64,000 nucleotides of DNA from Rubricella aquisinus (GTDB lineage Bacteria > Pseudomonadota > Alphaproteobacteria > Rhodobacterales > Rhodobacteraceae), in assembly GCF_014199445.1 (NCBI RefSeq), contig NZ_JACIJS010000010.1, forward strand, positions 1-64,000, read 5' to 3'. A program made the translations under genes and the position numbers. Position 1 is the first letter of the stretch. Each line of letters begins with the position of its first letter. Positions 17,639 to 26,612 of the stretch are shown piece by piece. The notes beneath the pieces were generated by a model, which was given only the letters and a program-made list of their open reading frames with translations, was not told the origin of the DNA and ran no database searches.

Positions 17639-18379
17639 TTAGATACACCGCCCGCCATCGACCTCCATCGCGACACCCGTAACCATGCTCGCCTCGTCCG
17701 AGCATAGGAAACAGGCCGCGTTGCCCATATCCTCGGGCGTGGAGAAACGGCCCAGCGGGATTGTGGACAGGAATTTCGCGCGGATTTCCGGCGTGTCCTC
17801 CCCCATGAAGCTTTTGAGAAGCGGGGTCTCCCCTGCCACGGGGTTGATCGCGTTGACGCGGATGCCGAACGGGGCGAGTTCCACCGCCATCGCCTTGGTC
17901 GCGGTGATCATCCAGCCTTTGGAGGCATTGTACCAATTGAGCCGGGGCCGGGGGCTGACCCCAGCGGTGGAGGCGACGTTCAGGATCGCCCCGGTGCCGC
18001 GCCCCTTCATATGCGGGACCAGCGCCCGGGCGGTGAGGTAGACGGACTTCACATTCACGGCAAGCACCCGGTCGAAATCCTCCTCCGACACGTCCTCCAT
18101 CAGGCTCGGCAGATGGGTGATGCCCGCGTTGTTGATCAGGATATCGACTTGCCCGAAGGTATCGATGGCCGCATGCGCCATCGCGGTCACGCTGTCACCG
18201 TTTGACACATCGACCTGACAGGCCATGGCGTTTAGGTCACTTGCCGCTGTCGTAGCCGCATCGCCATTGATATCGGCCACCATGACGCGCGCGCCCTCGG
18301 CCGCGAATTTGCGCGCGATGCCAAGGCCGAAGCCCGACGCGCCCCCCGTGACAATCGCCGTTTTGCCCTCAAGCCTCAT
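17639..18379 (-). CDS. SDR family oxidoreductase
   Basis: A 246-residue classical short-chain dehydrogenase. The cofactor motif TGGASGFGLG, the NNAG motif and the catalytic WYNASK are intact, and Asp in MVADINGD after strand 2 suggests NAD(H). The C-terminus (TGVAMEVDGGRCI) is standard. It is the last gene of the six-gene minus-strand operon and overlaps the GNAT gene (ATGA). It probably oxidises a hydroxy-acid or similar intermediate; the substrate cannot be read from the sequence. Confidence 0.93.
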   Translation of the reverse strand: MRLEGKTAIVTGGASGFGLGIARKFAAEGARVMVADINGDAATTAASDLNAMACQVDVSNGDSVTAMAHAAIDTFGQVDILINNAGITHLPSLMEDVSEEDFDRVLAVNVKSVYLTARALVPHMKGRGTGAILNVASTAGVSPRPRLNWYNASKGWMITATKAMAVELAPFGIRVNAINPVAGETPLLKSFMGEDTPEIRAKFLSTIPLGRFSTPEDMGNAACFLCSDEASMVTGVAMEVDGGRCI

Positions 18380-18894
18380 GCTGTCCTCCCGTTCAAATCG
18401 TGCCGCATCACATGGCGGGTATGCCCGTCCCCATCAGGCGGGGATGGCACGGTTTTTTCAAGGGCAAAGCCTTCGCGCGCCCAAAATCGGCGGCCTGCCG
18501 GGTTCGCCTCCAGCACCGCGATGCGCAGGGTATGACCGCCCTCCTTGCGGGCAAGGCGGCGGATATGATCCACCGCCCGTGCACCCAGCCCGCGCCCGCG
18601 CGCCAAAGGGTCAATCAGCAGAAGGCCGATATACCACTCACCAGCGTCATAATACCCGTCCAGCGCACAGATGATCCCGGCAAGCGTGCCGCCCCTCCGC
18701 TCTATCCCGATCAGGTGGACCTGATCAGCGGGTATCTGTGGCGGGCGATCCGTCAGCGTTTCGGTGACATAGGCATCATCCGGCGCGCGCCCGGTTTCAA
18801 GCCGCACATAATCCGCCGCCCGGTCCATCAGGTCACGCACACGAGAGTGGTCCGCGTCAGATGTGAGCCGGATGAACGCCGTCTTGTCAGCCAT
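18376..18894 (-). CDS. GNAT family N-acetyltransferase
   Basis: A 172-residue GNAT protein. The acetyl-CoA-binding motif A is seen in IGLLLIDPLARGRGLGARAVDHI, followed by the family pattern LEANPAGRRFWAREGF. The start MADKTAFIRL at 18894 overlaps the end of the aldehyde dehydrogenase gene by eight bases. Substrate unknown; being inside a catabolic operon, it may acetylate an amino intermediate or detoxify one. Confidence 0.88.
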   Translation of the reverse strand: MADKTAFIRLTSDADHSRVRDLMDRAADYVRLETGRAPDDAYVTETLTDRPPQIPADQVHLIGIERRGGTLAGIICALDGYYDAGEWYIGLLLIDPLARGRGLGARAVDHIRRLARKEGGHTLRIAVLEANPAGRRFWAREGFALEKTVPSPPDGDGHTRHVMRHDLNGRTA

Positions 18895-20326
18895 GCAGTG
18901 CCGCAACAGTCTTTAGGGTGGTGAAGCCATACATGGCTTCAAAGCCTTTCTCCCGCCCGTGACCAGAGGCACCAACCCCGCCAAAGGGCAATTCGACCCC
19001 GCCCGCAGCGCCGTAATTGTTAAGAAACACCTGCCCCGCGCGTAGCCGCCGGACCATCCGCATCTGTCGGCCCGCATCGCGGGTCCAGACCCCGGCGACA
19101 AGGCCGTAAGCTGTGCCATTGGCGATCCGCACAGCCTCTGCGTCATCGTCAAAGGGCAGGATTACCTGAACCGGCCCGAAAATTTCGTCCTGCGCCAGTG
19201 TATGATCGGGCGTCGCCCCCGAAATCAGCGCTGGGGCGACATAGGCGCCGCCCGCCGGGGCGTCCGCCACGATCTGCCCGCGCACCATCTCAAGCCCATC
19301 AGCCTTGGCGAGGAAGCCCTCCACGATCTCTTTCTGCCGGGCAGAAATCAGCGGCCCGACATTCAAATCGGCCATCGCCGGGCCAACGCGCAGCGCGGCG
19401 TAGCGGTCTGCCATCCTGTCTGTCACCTCGGCAAGGCGGGAGCGGTGCACAAGTATGCGCGACGCGGCGGAGCAGGTCTGCCCCGCGTTCTGGATGCCCG
19501 CATTGACCAAAAATGGCAGGGCGGCGTCCACATCCGCATCCTCAAACACAAGCTGCGGGGATTTTCCGCCCAATTCCAATGTCACCGGGATCGTGTTGTC
19601 CGCCGCCGCCGATTGCACCAGCTTGCCGGTTCCGACAGAACCGGTGAAGCTGACATGATGAACCCCGGGATGGGCGGTCAGCGCCGCGCCTGCCTCCGCC
19701 CCAAGCCCCGGCACGACGTTCAGCGCACCCGGCGGCAATCCCGCCTCCCGCGCGATATCGGCAAAGGCGAGCGCAGTCAGGCACGCTTCCTCCGCCGGTT
19801 TCAGGACGCAGGCGTTTCCGGTGGCGAGCGCCGCGCCCACGGACCGCCCGATGATCTGCATCGGATAATTCCATGGGATGATATGCCCGGTCACGCCATG
19901 CGGTTCCCGCAAGGTATAAACGGTGTATCCAGCCAGAAACGGGATCGTCTCCCCATGCAGTTTATCCGCGGCACCTGCGTAGAACTCCATGTAGCGGGCC
20001 AGTGCGATGGCATCCGCGCGGGCTTGGGTGAGGGGTTTGCCCACATCGCGCGCTTCGATCCGGGCGAGCAGCTCCACCCGCTCCATCACCAATGCACCGA
20101 TCCGGTTGAGGATGCGGCCCCGCTCGAATGCGGGCATATCGCCCCATGGGCCACTCAGCGCGTCCTCCGCCGCTGTCACTGCCGCGTCAATCTCCGCCCG
20201 TCCGCCGCGGGCGATCTGGCAAATCTCCGTGCCATCAGACGGGTCGATCAGCGGCAGCGTGGCGGGGGCAGGGTGCCATGCGCCCGCGATGAAGGTCTGC
20301 GATGGGTCGAACCAGAGGTCATCCAT
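18887..20326 (-). CDS. NAD(P)-dependent aldehyde dehydrogenase
   Basis: A 479-residue ALDH-superfamily enzyme. Visible are the cofactor segment IIPWNYPM, FTGSVGTGKLV, the general-base Glu in LELGGKSPQ, the catalytic Cys in GQTCSAASR, and EIFGPV. It oxidises an aldehyde to the acid; the nearest functional classes are betaine-aldehyde or gamma-aminobutyraldehyde-type enzymes. The ATG at 20326 is preferred since GAGG lies nine bases before it; a GTG at 20341 overlapping the previous stop is an alternative. Confidence 0.92.
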   Translation of the reverse strand: MDDLWFDPSQTFIAGAWHPAPATLPLIDPSDGTEICQIARGGRAEIDAAVTAAEDALSGPWGDMPAFERGRILNRIGALVMERVELLARIEARDVGKPLTQARADAIALARYMEFYAGAADKLHGETIPFLAGYTVYTLREPHGVTGHIIPWNYPMQIIGRSVGAALATGNACVLKPAEEACLTALAFADIAREAGLPPGALNVVPGLGAEAGAALTAHPGVHHVSFTGSVGTGKLVQSAAADNTIPVTLELGGKSPQLVFEDADVDAALPFLVNAGIQNAGQTCSAASRILVHRSRLAEVTDRMADRYAALRVGPAMADLNVGPLISARQKEIVEGFLAKADGLEMVRGQIVADAPAGGAYVAPALISGATPDHTLAQDEIFGPVQVILPFDDDAEAVRIANGTAYGLVAGVWTRDAGRQMRMVRRLRAGQVFLNNYGAAGGVELPFGGVGASGHGREKGFEAMYGFTTLKTVAALHG

Positions 20327-20337
20327 GGGTGTCATCC

Positions 20338-21426
20338 TCACATATCTAGCTGGGCCAATGCCGTGAGCGCGGCTGTGATGTCCGCCTCACTGCAATAGGC
20401 GTGAAAGGAAAGCCGCAGGTATCCTCCCGAAGCCGTCACGCGGATGCCCTGCGCGGCAAGGGCGGCCTTAACGTCCGCTGCATCAGCGCGCGGGAATACC
20501 GCGATGCCGGACTGGCCCGGCGGTGTGATGGGCGCGGGCAGGTCAAGCCGTGCTATTTCGGCCCGCAAATGCGCATCAAGGGCCGCGATCCGGGGCCACA
20601 CGCCGTCAAAACCCAGCGTCTCCTCCAGATGCGTCAAGGCACCGCCAAGGCACAGGATCGGCGCGAAGGGCGGATGCCCCATCTCTAGCCGGACGGCACT
20701 GGGCGTTGCGTCTACGCGGGTTTCGTCCAGCCCGTATGGCTCCACCGCGCTGCGCCAGCCGAACACGGGGGAGGGGCGGTCGCGCAGCCGGGGCGAGAGG
20801 TACACCACCCCCGCGCCATATCCCGCGCATAACCATTTGTAGCAACTCGCCACAACCGCATCCGCCCCGCAGCCCACATCCAGCGGCACGGCCCCCATGC
20901 TTTGCGTCGCATCGACCAAAAGAAGCGCGCCGCGCGCATGGGCGATCCGGGCCAAAGCGGCAAGGTCCAGCCGCCGACCGGAGCGGAATTGCACATGGCT
21001 GACGACAATCGCGCCAGTGTTGGCGCGCATCGCATCGGCAATCGCGTCAGGCGTAGGCTCCGCGAATGTCACCTCATCCCGGCGCGTCAGAAACGGCTGG
21101 GTGACGGAAGGAAACTCGTCCACCACGCTCACGATATGCGCCCCCGGCGCGACATAGCCCGCAAGGATGTTCATCCCCGCCGAGGCGGAGCCGACAAAGG
21201 CGATGTCATTGGGGCTTGCGTGGATCAGTTTTGCGACCTGAGCGCGCACCGCGTCCACCTCCCCCAGCCAGCGGGCGAAAGGCGCGTCGCCTTCCCGCAG
21301 CGTGTCGTCGAAATAGGCACGGCCCGCTGCGGCCGCGCGATCCGATATCGGTGCGCCCCCAGCCGTGGCGAGGTAAGCGCCCTCCGCCAGCATGGGAAAG
21401 CCCGCGCGGAATGCCTCCCATCCCAT
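20338..21426 (-). CDS. Class V aminotransferase (PLP-dependent)
   Basis: A 362-residue fold-type I PLP enzyme. The cofactor Lys lies in VASCYKWLCAGYGAG, the Asp that contacts the pyridine nitrogen in LLVDATQSMGAV, and the N-terminal YLATAGGAP segment resembles the cysteine desulfurase-like/class V family. It could be an aminotransferase, lyase or epimerase. The ATG at 21426 shares one base with the stop of the DenD-like gene (TGATG). In context it probably converts an amino substrate into the oxo compound oxidised by the ALDH or SDR. Confidence 0.88.
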   Translation of the reverse strand: MGWEAFRAGFPMLAEGAYLATAGGAPISDRAAAAGRAYFDDTLREGDAPFARWLGEVDAVRAQVAKLIHASPNDIAFVGSASAGMNILAGYVAPGAHIVSVVDEFPSVTQPFLTRRDEVTFAEPTPDAIADAMRANTGAIVVSHVQFRSGRRLDLAALARIAHARGALLLVDATQSMGAVPLDVGCGADAVVASCYKWLCAGYGAGVVYLSPRLRDRPSPVFGWRSAVEPYGLDETRVDATPSAVRLEMGHPPFAPILCLGGALTHLEETLGFDGVWPRIAALDAHLRAEIARLDLPAPITPPGQSGIAVFPRADAADVKAALAAQGIRVTASGGYLRLSFHAYCSEADITAALTALAQLDM

Positions 21427-22349
21427 CAAAGATGCGCTTTCGAGAGGGTGAGCAACTCGGCAAAATCCGCATCGGCGGTAAAGCCGAGCGCCTCTGCCCG
21501 GGGCGTGTCGATCCCGCCGGGCCAGCTTTCCACGACCTTCGCGATCGCGGCATCCGGCACCTCCTTGACCAGGGCGCGCTGATCGGGCGTGAGGGCGGCG
21601 AGCATGTCAGACACCGCAACACTGATCCCCGGCAGGGTGATCGTCGTGGCTCCATCGAGCGCGTCCTGCGGCAGATCAAGCGCATGAGCCATCGCCGCCA
21701 CCGCCCCATCGGGGGACATCAGATGCAGCCGCAGATCGGGGGAGACCGGCAGGATCGCCTCCTCCCCATTCAGCGGTTCGCGAATGATGGACGAGGCGAA
21801 AGAGCTTGCCGCCTTGTTCGGTTTGCCCGGCCGGATCGCGATGGTTGGAAAGCGCAGCGACCGCCCCCGGATGATCCCCTTGCGCGACAGATCGCGGACG
21901 AGGATTTCCCCGATCAGCTTTTGCGCACCATAGGAGGAGCGGGGCGTCGGCTCCGTCCGGTCGGTCAGCCGCTCATTCGATTGGGCGGCGAACACGGCGA
22001 CGGAACTGGCGAACAGGAAAATCGGCACCGTCCCCCAATCGCGCGCGGCCATCAAAAGGCGGCGCGTCGCGTCAAGGTTCACGGCGAGCCCCTTGTCGAG
22101 ATCGGCCTCCGCCTCCGCGCTCACCACAGCGGCGAGGTGGATCACCGCGTCATGCGGCTCCAACGATGCGGCCATCAGATCGCCCGCGTGGCAGGTGACG
22201 GGAAACGGGGCGTCGGGGGGTGTCGGCTCCACCATGTCGATCAGGGTCATCGCGGTGATGGATTGGCCCGATATGGAGCCTGTCGCGACCAGTCGGCCCA
22301 CGATCAAACGCCCCAGAAATCCCTGTGCTCCGGTGATCAGAACGCGCAT
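21426..22349 (-). CDS. DenD-like NAD-dependent epimerase/dehydratase
   Basis: A 307-residue extended SDR with an N-terminal ITGAQGFLG nucleotide motif, LAAVVS, and the catalytic SYGAQK. The overall pattern (SPDLRLHLMSPDGAVAAMAHAL) matches the D-erythronate dehydrogenase (DenD) family, which oxidises a C4 sugar acid at C2. The other erythronate genes (OtnK, OtnC, OtnI) are absent, so the true substrate may differ. It lies second in the operon, 39 bases after the carrier gene. Confidence 0.85.
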   Translation of the reverse strand: MRVLITGAQGFLGRLIVGRLVATGSISGQSITAMTLIDMVEPTPPDAPFPVTCHAGDLMAASLEPHDAVIHLAAVVSAEAEADLDKGLAVNLDATRRLLMAARDWGTVPIFLFASSVAVFAAQSNERLTDRTEPTPRSSYGAQKLIGEILVRDLSRKGIIRGRSLRFPTIAIRPGKPNKAASSFASSIIREPLNGEEAILPVSPDLRLHLMSPDGAVAAMAHALDLPQDALDGATTITLPGISVAVSDMLAALTPDQRALVKEVPDAAIAKVVESWPGGIDTPRAEALGFTADADFAELLTLSKAHL

Positions 22350-22388
22350 CTTATCCTCCCTCGTTTTGGCGGGCAGGATGACATGCGC

Positions 22389-23315
22389 TCAGCGGCGCGC
22401 AAGGGGCAATGCGCTCAGGATCAGGGGCGTGGCCAGCATCGGTATCTGGTAGAGCGCCACAGCAAGGCTAAAGGCCGGATCATAGGGAAGGGCCGCGAAA
22501 TAAAGCGCCACGTTGCGATTGCCCCAGATCAAGCCGAGCGTCCCGGCGGTTTCGGGCGCGGTGATCCGACCGGCCAGTGGGCGCACCGCGAATAGCGTAC
22601 CGAGGTTCACGCAGGTGACCAGCAGCATGACGCGCGCGGCCTCTGCCGGGTCGGTGCGGATCGTGTCTGTCACCCCGTCAAAGAGCGGGATCACGAAGGT
22701 TAAAAGTGCCAGCGCCGCAATCCCATCAAGCGCCTTTGCCCGCCTCTGGATCCGCTCTGTCCCGATCACGCGGCGCAGGATCAGCGCCAGCCCCACCGCG
22801 CCAAGGATGATCGCGGCCAGTCGCTGCGCCATATCCAGCGCCGGAATGTCGAGCGCGCCGGGCGCAAGCATGGCCACGGTCACTGGCCCGATCACCGGGG
22901 TCAGGAGCGTGGCAATCACCGTGATCTGCACCGCGCGGGCCGCGTCAAACCGCAAGATCAGCGCGAGCGCGCCAGAGGACGCAATCGGCGGGGCCACGCA
23001 AAATGCGATCAGAAACGCCCGGTCCCCCGTCGGCAGGCCGAGAAGCGCGTGCAACCCCAGCATCAGACCCATCATGCCGGGCATCAGCAGCGCCAGCAGC
23101 ACCAGCGATCCGGCCATCTGGCGCGGGCGCAGCGCCTGTCGCGCGGTGGCCATCATGTCGATCCGCATCATCGCCAAAGCAAGGATGCCAGCAACCAGCG
23201 CGGGCAGAACGGGGCGCAGCACCCGCGATGCGTCTGGCAGCAGAAAGGCCAGCAGCACACCCACCGCCAGCACCCACCGCGCCCGCGCGCCCACCCATTC
23301 CAAGATCCGTATCAT
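22389..23315 (-). CDS. Bile acid:sodium symporter-like membrane protein
   Basis: A 308-residue membrane protein with about nine to ten helices. Segments such as FCVAPPIASSGALALILRF and GLIWGNRNVALYFAAL resemble the BASS/arsenite permease fold, in which broken helices form a sodium-dependent site. It begins with MIRILEWVGARARW at 23315. As first gene of the catabolic operon it is likely the importer of the operon's substrate. The family call rests on overall pattern, not a unique motif. Confidence 0.7.
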   Translation of the reverse strand: MIRILEWVGARARWVLAVGVLLAFLLPDASRVLRPVLPALVAGILALAMMRIDMMATARQALRPRQMAGSLVLLALLMPGMMGLMLGLHALLGLPTGDRAFLIAFCVAPPIASSGALALILRFDAARAVQITVIATLLTPVIGPVTVAMLAPGALDIPALDMAQRLAAIILGAVGLALILRRVIGTERIQRRAKALDGIAALALLTFVIPLFDGVTDTIRTDPAEAARVMLLVTCVNLGTLFAVRPLAGRITAPETAGTLGLIWGNRNVALYFAALPYDPAFSLAVALYQIPMLATPLILSALPLARR

Positions 23316-23424
23316 GCCGCTCACTTGGCCCGATCTTGTTGCAAAGTGCAATTCGGCTGTCGCACCCGATGCTTGACCATGGGGCGGCTCCTGCGCAACG
23401 CTCAGGCAAAAGGGAGCCGCACGC

Positions 23425-24180
23425 ATGAAACGCATACTCATCACTGGCGCTTCAAGCGGTGTCGGCATGGCTGCCGCGCGGCGGTTTGTGAAAGCCGGGC
23501 ACCGGGTAGCACTCGTCGCCCGATCCGGCGATGTCTTGCAAACGCTGGCGGATGAGCTTGGTGCCCAAGCGCTTCCTTTTCCCTGCGATGCGTCGGATGG
23601 CGAGGCCGTGGCCCTTATGGCCGATCAGGTCCGCGCCGCGATGGGCGTTCCGGATGTGATCATCAATTCCGCAGGGGCCGGGCATTGGAAACCGGTGCAG
23701 GACACCACGCCCATTGAGGCCGTGGAGATGATGGGCGCGCCTTATTTCGCGGCGTTCAATGTCACCCAAGCCTTTTTGGCGGAGATGCTTGCGCGCGGCA
23801 GCGGCACGCTCATTCACATGAACTCCCCCGCGGCCATCGCCGCGTGGCCATCAAGTGCGGGATATGCAGCGGCGCGGGGCGCGCTGCGGTCCTTTCATGA
23901 AGCCTTGGCGCAGGATTTGGTCGGCACCGGGGTGACCACGACCAATGTTTATATGGGCCAGATCGACAGCCCCTATTTTGAGACCAACGCGGTGGATGTG
24001 GCCCGCTTGCCCAAGGCTGGTCGCCTGATCCGCGTGTTGACGGTGGATGAGGCGGCTGAGGTGTTGCACGCGGCGATGATCAATCCGCGCCATCAGATCA
24101 GTCATCCCCCGATGCTGACCGCGACGATCATGGCCCATCGGCTCTTTCCCGCCGCGATGCGGTGGGTACTGCGAAAGTAG
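23425..24180 (+). CDS. SDR family protein with Arg in place of the catalytic Lys
   Basis: A 251-residue classical SDR. The cofactor motif TGASSGVG is intact. Ser134 and Tyr147 are at the usual spacing, but the residue four after Tyr is Arg151 (YAAAR) rather than the catalytic Lys. NSAGAG replaces NNAG. Such changes usually weaken or alter catalysis, so the protein may have a shifted reaction or a non-enzymatic role. AAAGGGAG precedes the ATG. It is divergent from the BASS operon and leads to the M20 gene. Confidence 0.88.
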   Translation: MKRILITGASSGVGMAAARRFVKAGHRVALVARSGDVLQTLADELGAQALPFPCDASDGEAVALMADQVRAAMGVPDVIINSAGAGHWKPVQDTTPIEAVEMMGAPYFAAFNVTQAFLAEMLARGSGTLIHMNSPAAIAAWPSSAGYAAARGALRSFHEALAQDLVGTGVTTTNVYMGQIDSPYFETNAVDVARLPKAGRLIRVLTVDEAAEVLHAAMINPRHQISHPPMLTATIMAHRLFPAAMRWVLRK

Positions 24181-24245
24181 GCCATGGCCCCCTTCCGCCC
24201 CGCGCCCTTTCCCGGCATGCTGCGCGCAACAGGGGAGGCGTGCGG

Positions 24246-25529
24246 ATGACCATCGCAAGACTTATGGCCGAAATCTCAGCGCGGGAGGCCGATCTGATCG
24301 CGCTGACACAGGACATGGTGCGGATGCCAACGCTCAACCCGCCGGGTCGGGGCTATCTGGAGATTTGCGAATATCTCGGCAATCGGTTGGCCAAACGTGG
24401 CTTCGACGTGCAGCTGATACGGGCCAAGGGCGCGCCGGGGGATAGCGACAAATATCCGCGCTGGAATGTCGTCGCGCGGCGCGAGGGCGCGCATCCGGGG
24501 GAGTGCGTGCATTTCAACGGGCATCATGATGTGGTGGAGGTAGGGCAAGGCTGGACAGTCGATCCATTCGGCGCGGAATTGCGCGACGGGCGCATCTATG
24601 GCCGCGGCACCTGCGACATGAAAGGCGGGATCGCCGCCAGCATCATCGCGGCAGAGGCGTTTATCGACACGTTTCCCGATTTCAGCGGGGCTGTGGAAAT
24701 CAGCGCCACGGCGGATGAGGAATCGGGCGGCTATGGCGGTGTGGCCTATCTGGCGGAACAGGGCGTTTTCGCACCGGACCGGGTGCAGCACGTCATCATC
24801 CCAGAGCCGTTGCACAAGGATCGCATCTGTTTGGGCCATCGCGGTGTCTGGTGGGCGGAGGTCGAGACGAAAGGCCATATCGCTCATGGCTCGATGCCGT
24901 TTCTGGGCGATTGCGCGGTGCGCCATATGTCCGCCCTGATCACGGAGATGGAAGAGAGCCTTTGGCCCGCGCTTGCAACCCGAGAGACCGCGATGCCAGT
25001 GATCCCCGAGGGCGCGCGCAATCCCACGCTCAACATCAACGCGATCCATGGCGGGGAGCCGGTGCAGGAGGCGGATTACACCGGCTTGCCTTCTGCCTGC
25101 GTGCCTGACCGCGCCCGCATGGTGATCGACCGCCGCTTCATCGCGGAAGAGCCACTGGATGAGGTGAAGGCCGAGTTCCACGCCCTGCTGGAGCGGGTCA
25201 AAAAAGACCGGGTGGGCTTTGACTACGCGGTGAAAGACCTGTTCGAAGTCCTGCCGTCGATGACGGCCAAGGACGCGCCGGTCGTGCAGGCGGTGTCAGG
25301 CGCGATCAGTGATGTGCTGGGGGCCGCGCCGGAATATGTGGCCTCCCCCGGGACTTATGACCAGAAACATATCGACCGGATTGGCCGGCTGAAGAACTGT
25401 ATCGCGTACGGGCCGGGCGTGCTGGACCTTGCCCACCAACCCGATGAATGGATCGGCGTGCAGGATATGCTGGACAGCGCGCAGGTGATGGCCCTGACAC
25501 TGACAAGGTTGCTGACAGATCAAGGGTAG
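24246..25529 (+). CDS. M20 family deacylase (ArgE/DapE-like)
   Basis: A 427-residue M20 zinc hydrolase. Metal and catalytic motifs are visible: GHHDVVEVGQGW, RGTCDMKGG, TADEESGG and the C-terminal HQPDEWI. A central dimerisation domain (from the GHIAHGSMPF segment) splits the catalytic domain as usual. It removes an N-acyl group from an amino acid or amide; the substrate is not defined. The ATG at 24246 has AGGGGAGG upstream. It may act with the preceding SDR. Confidence 0.92.
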   Translation: MTIARLMAEISAREADLIALTQDMVRMPTLNPPGRGYLEICEYLGNRLAKRGFDVQLIRAKGAPGDSDKYPRWNVVARREGAHPGECVHFNGHHDVVEVGQGWTVDPFGAELRDGRIYGRGTCDMKGGIAASIIAAEAFIDTFPDFSGAVEISATADEESGGYGGVAYLAEQGVFAPDRVQHVIIPEPLHKDRICLGHRGVWWAEVETKGHIAHGSMPFLGDCAVRHMSALITEMEESLWPALATRETAMPVIPEGARNPTLNINAIHGGEPVQEADYTGLPSACVPDRARMVIDRRFIAEEPLDEVKAEFHALLERVKKDRVGFDYAVKDLFEVLPSMTAKDAPVVQAVSGAISDVLGAAPEYVASPGTYDQKHIDRIGRLKNCIAYGPGVLDLAHQPDEWIGVQDMLDSAQVMALTLTRLLTDQG

Positions 25530-25531
25530 CC

Positions 25532-25863
25532 CTCCCGCCCGTCGTTCCGTCGCTGACGCTCCTTCCTCCCGTTTGGCGTGGCGCGGCTGCGCCGCGAGGG
25601 GGAAAGATTGCGCTGAGGTGTTTGAGGAACAGGTGTGTTCCTCAAATCACGCTTCCGATTGTGCGGCTACGGTTCGCCCGCGCGTCAAGGCCGCTCGTGC
25701 CTCGGACCTTGACCCACGGCCGAATCGCGGGAGCTTCTCTGGCAACACCAAGTCCAATTCACTTTCTTCAAATATACCCCGCCGGAGGCACCGCCGCGCC
25801 GACAGGCGTGGCGCCCAGCCAAACGGGAGGACGGAGCGCAAGCGACGGAACGACGGGCGGGAG
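25532..25863. repeat. Inverted-repeat element with 46-bp arms
   Basis: The left arm (25532-25577, starting CTCCCGCCCGTCGTTCCGTC) and right arm (25818-25863) are reverse complements with three mismatches. Between them is TTTGAGGAACA/TGTTCCTCAAA with a GGTG loop (25621-25646), then the 35-bp dispersed repeat. No transposase is present. The right half resembles the element at the window start, which lacks a visible left arm. A MITE-like element or a large structured RNA are both possible. Confidence 0.8.
25758..25798 (+). repeat. Dispersed intergenic repeat, copy 2
   Basis: TTCACTTTCTTCAAATATACC then CCGCCGGAGGCACCGCCGCG. It sits inside the inverted-repeat element upstream of the rhomboid gene and is nearly identical to the copies at 64 and, reversed, at 55081. 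Confidence 0.8.
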
Positions 25864-25919
25864 AGCTCCCCATTGTGAATATAGGCGATCTGCCCTGTTC
25901 GCGGGGCGCTAGGCGTATT

Positions 25920-26555
25920 ATGTCCCAAAATATGGAAACGTCTCGTCCCCGTCCGGCGCTTGTTCGCATGCCTGTTATCTGGGGCCTAGCCATCCTGATG
26001 GCGATTGTTGAAGGGGTGCTTTACCTCGGCGATATCGGCCTTGGGCCGGTTGGGCATCGCATGGCATTTGCTTATGGCGCGTTCTGGTCCCCGCTTCTGG
26101 GGGATGTCGTGCCGCTTTATCAGGGGCAGAAATACGTCATGTTCCTCAGCCACGCCTTCCTTCATGGCGGGCTTTTGCATCTGGCGATGAATGTTACGAT
26201 CCTGTTGAGTCTTGGCAGGCTAGGGGTTTTGGCTGTTGGCGAGCGGCGCACGCTCATCCTGTTTTTCCTGTCGGTCCTTGCGGGTGCTGTCGCGTTTGTT
26301 TTCCTTGGCCCGTCCGATCCGGTGCCGATGGTGGGTGCGTCGGGCGGATTGTTTGGGCTGATTGCCGCGTGGAAGCGGTGGGAATGGGATATGGTGCGCG
26401 CGCGCGGTCTGAGTCTCACGCCGCAATATCGGTTCCTGCTAGGTTTTCTCGCGATCAACATCGCGTTGGTGATTTTTATGCCGTCGATCGCATGGGAGGC
26501 GCATCTGGGCGGCTTTGTCCTTGGCTGGCTCCTTGCCCCGACCTTGCGCCGATAA
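25920..26555 (+). CDS. Rhomboid family intramembrane serine protease
   Basis: A 211-residue membrane protein with six helices. The catalytic Ser is in GASGGLFG, the His in the last helix segment AHLGGFVLG, and HGGLLHLAMN gives the second conserved His/Asn block. Rhomboids cleave within or next to membrane helices. The ATG at 25920 is favoured; one at 25932 would also work. It precedes hslV with a short gap and may share its transcript. Confidence 0.92.
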   Translation: MSQNMETSRPRPALVRMPVIWGLAILMAIVEGVLYLGDIGLGPVGHRMAFAYGAFWSPLLGDVVPLYQGQKYVMFLSHAFLHGGLLHLAMNVTILLSLGRLGVLAVGERRTLILFFLSVLAGAVAFVFLGPSDPVPMVGASGGLFGLIAAWKRWEWDMVRARGLSLTPQYRFLLGFLAINIALVIFMPSIAWEAHLGGFVLGWLLAPTLRR

Positions 26556-26612
26556 TTTGCGCATCGCAGGGTGGGTTCCTATATCGCCCTCAACACAGAT
26601 AAAGGGTTTCTT

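Larger units (their letters stand above)
25530..25919. other. Gene-free stretch occupied by a long inverted-repeat element
   Basis: These 390 bases hold no recognisable gene. They are filled by 46-bp inverted arms (25532-25577 and 25818-25863), a perfect 11-bp hairpin (25621-25646), a TCAAGG/CCTTGA stem near 25685-25712, and copy 2 of the short dispersed repeat (25758-25798). Confidence 0.75.

Noticed and set aside
25530-25919. Insertion sequence upstream of the rhomboid gene
   Set aside because: Inverted arms are present, but there is no transposase frame and no clear target-site duplication.
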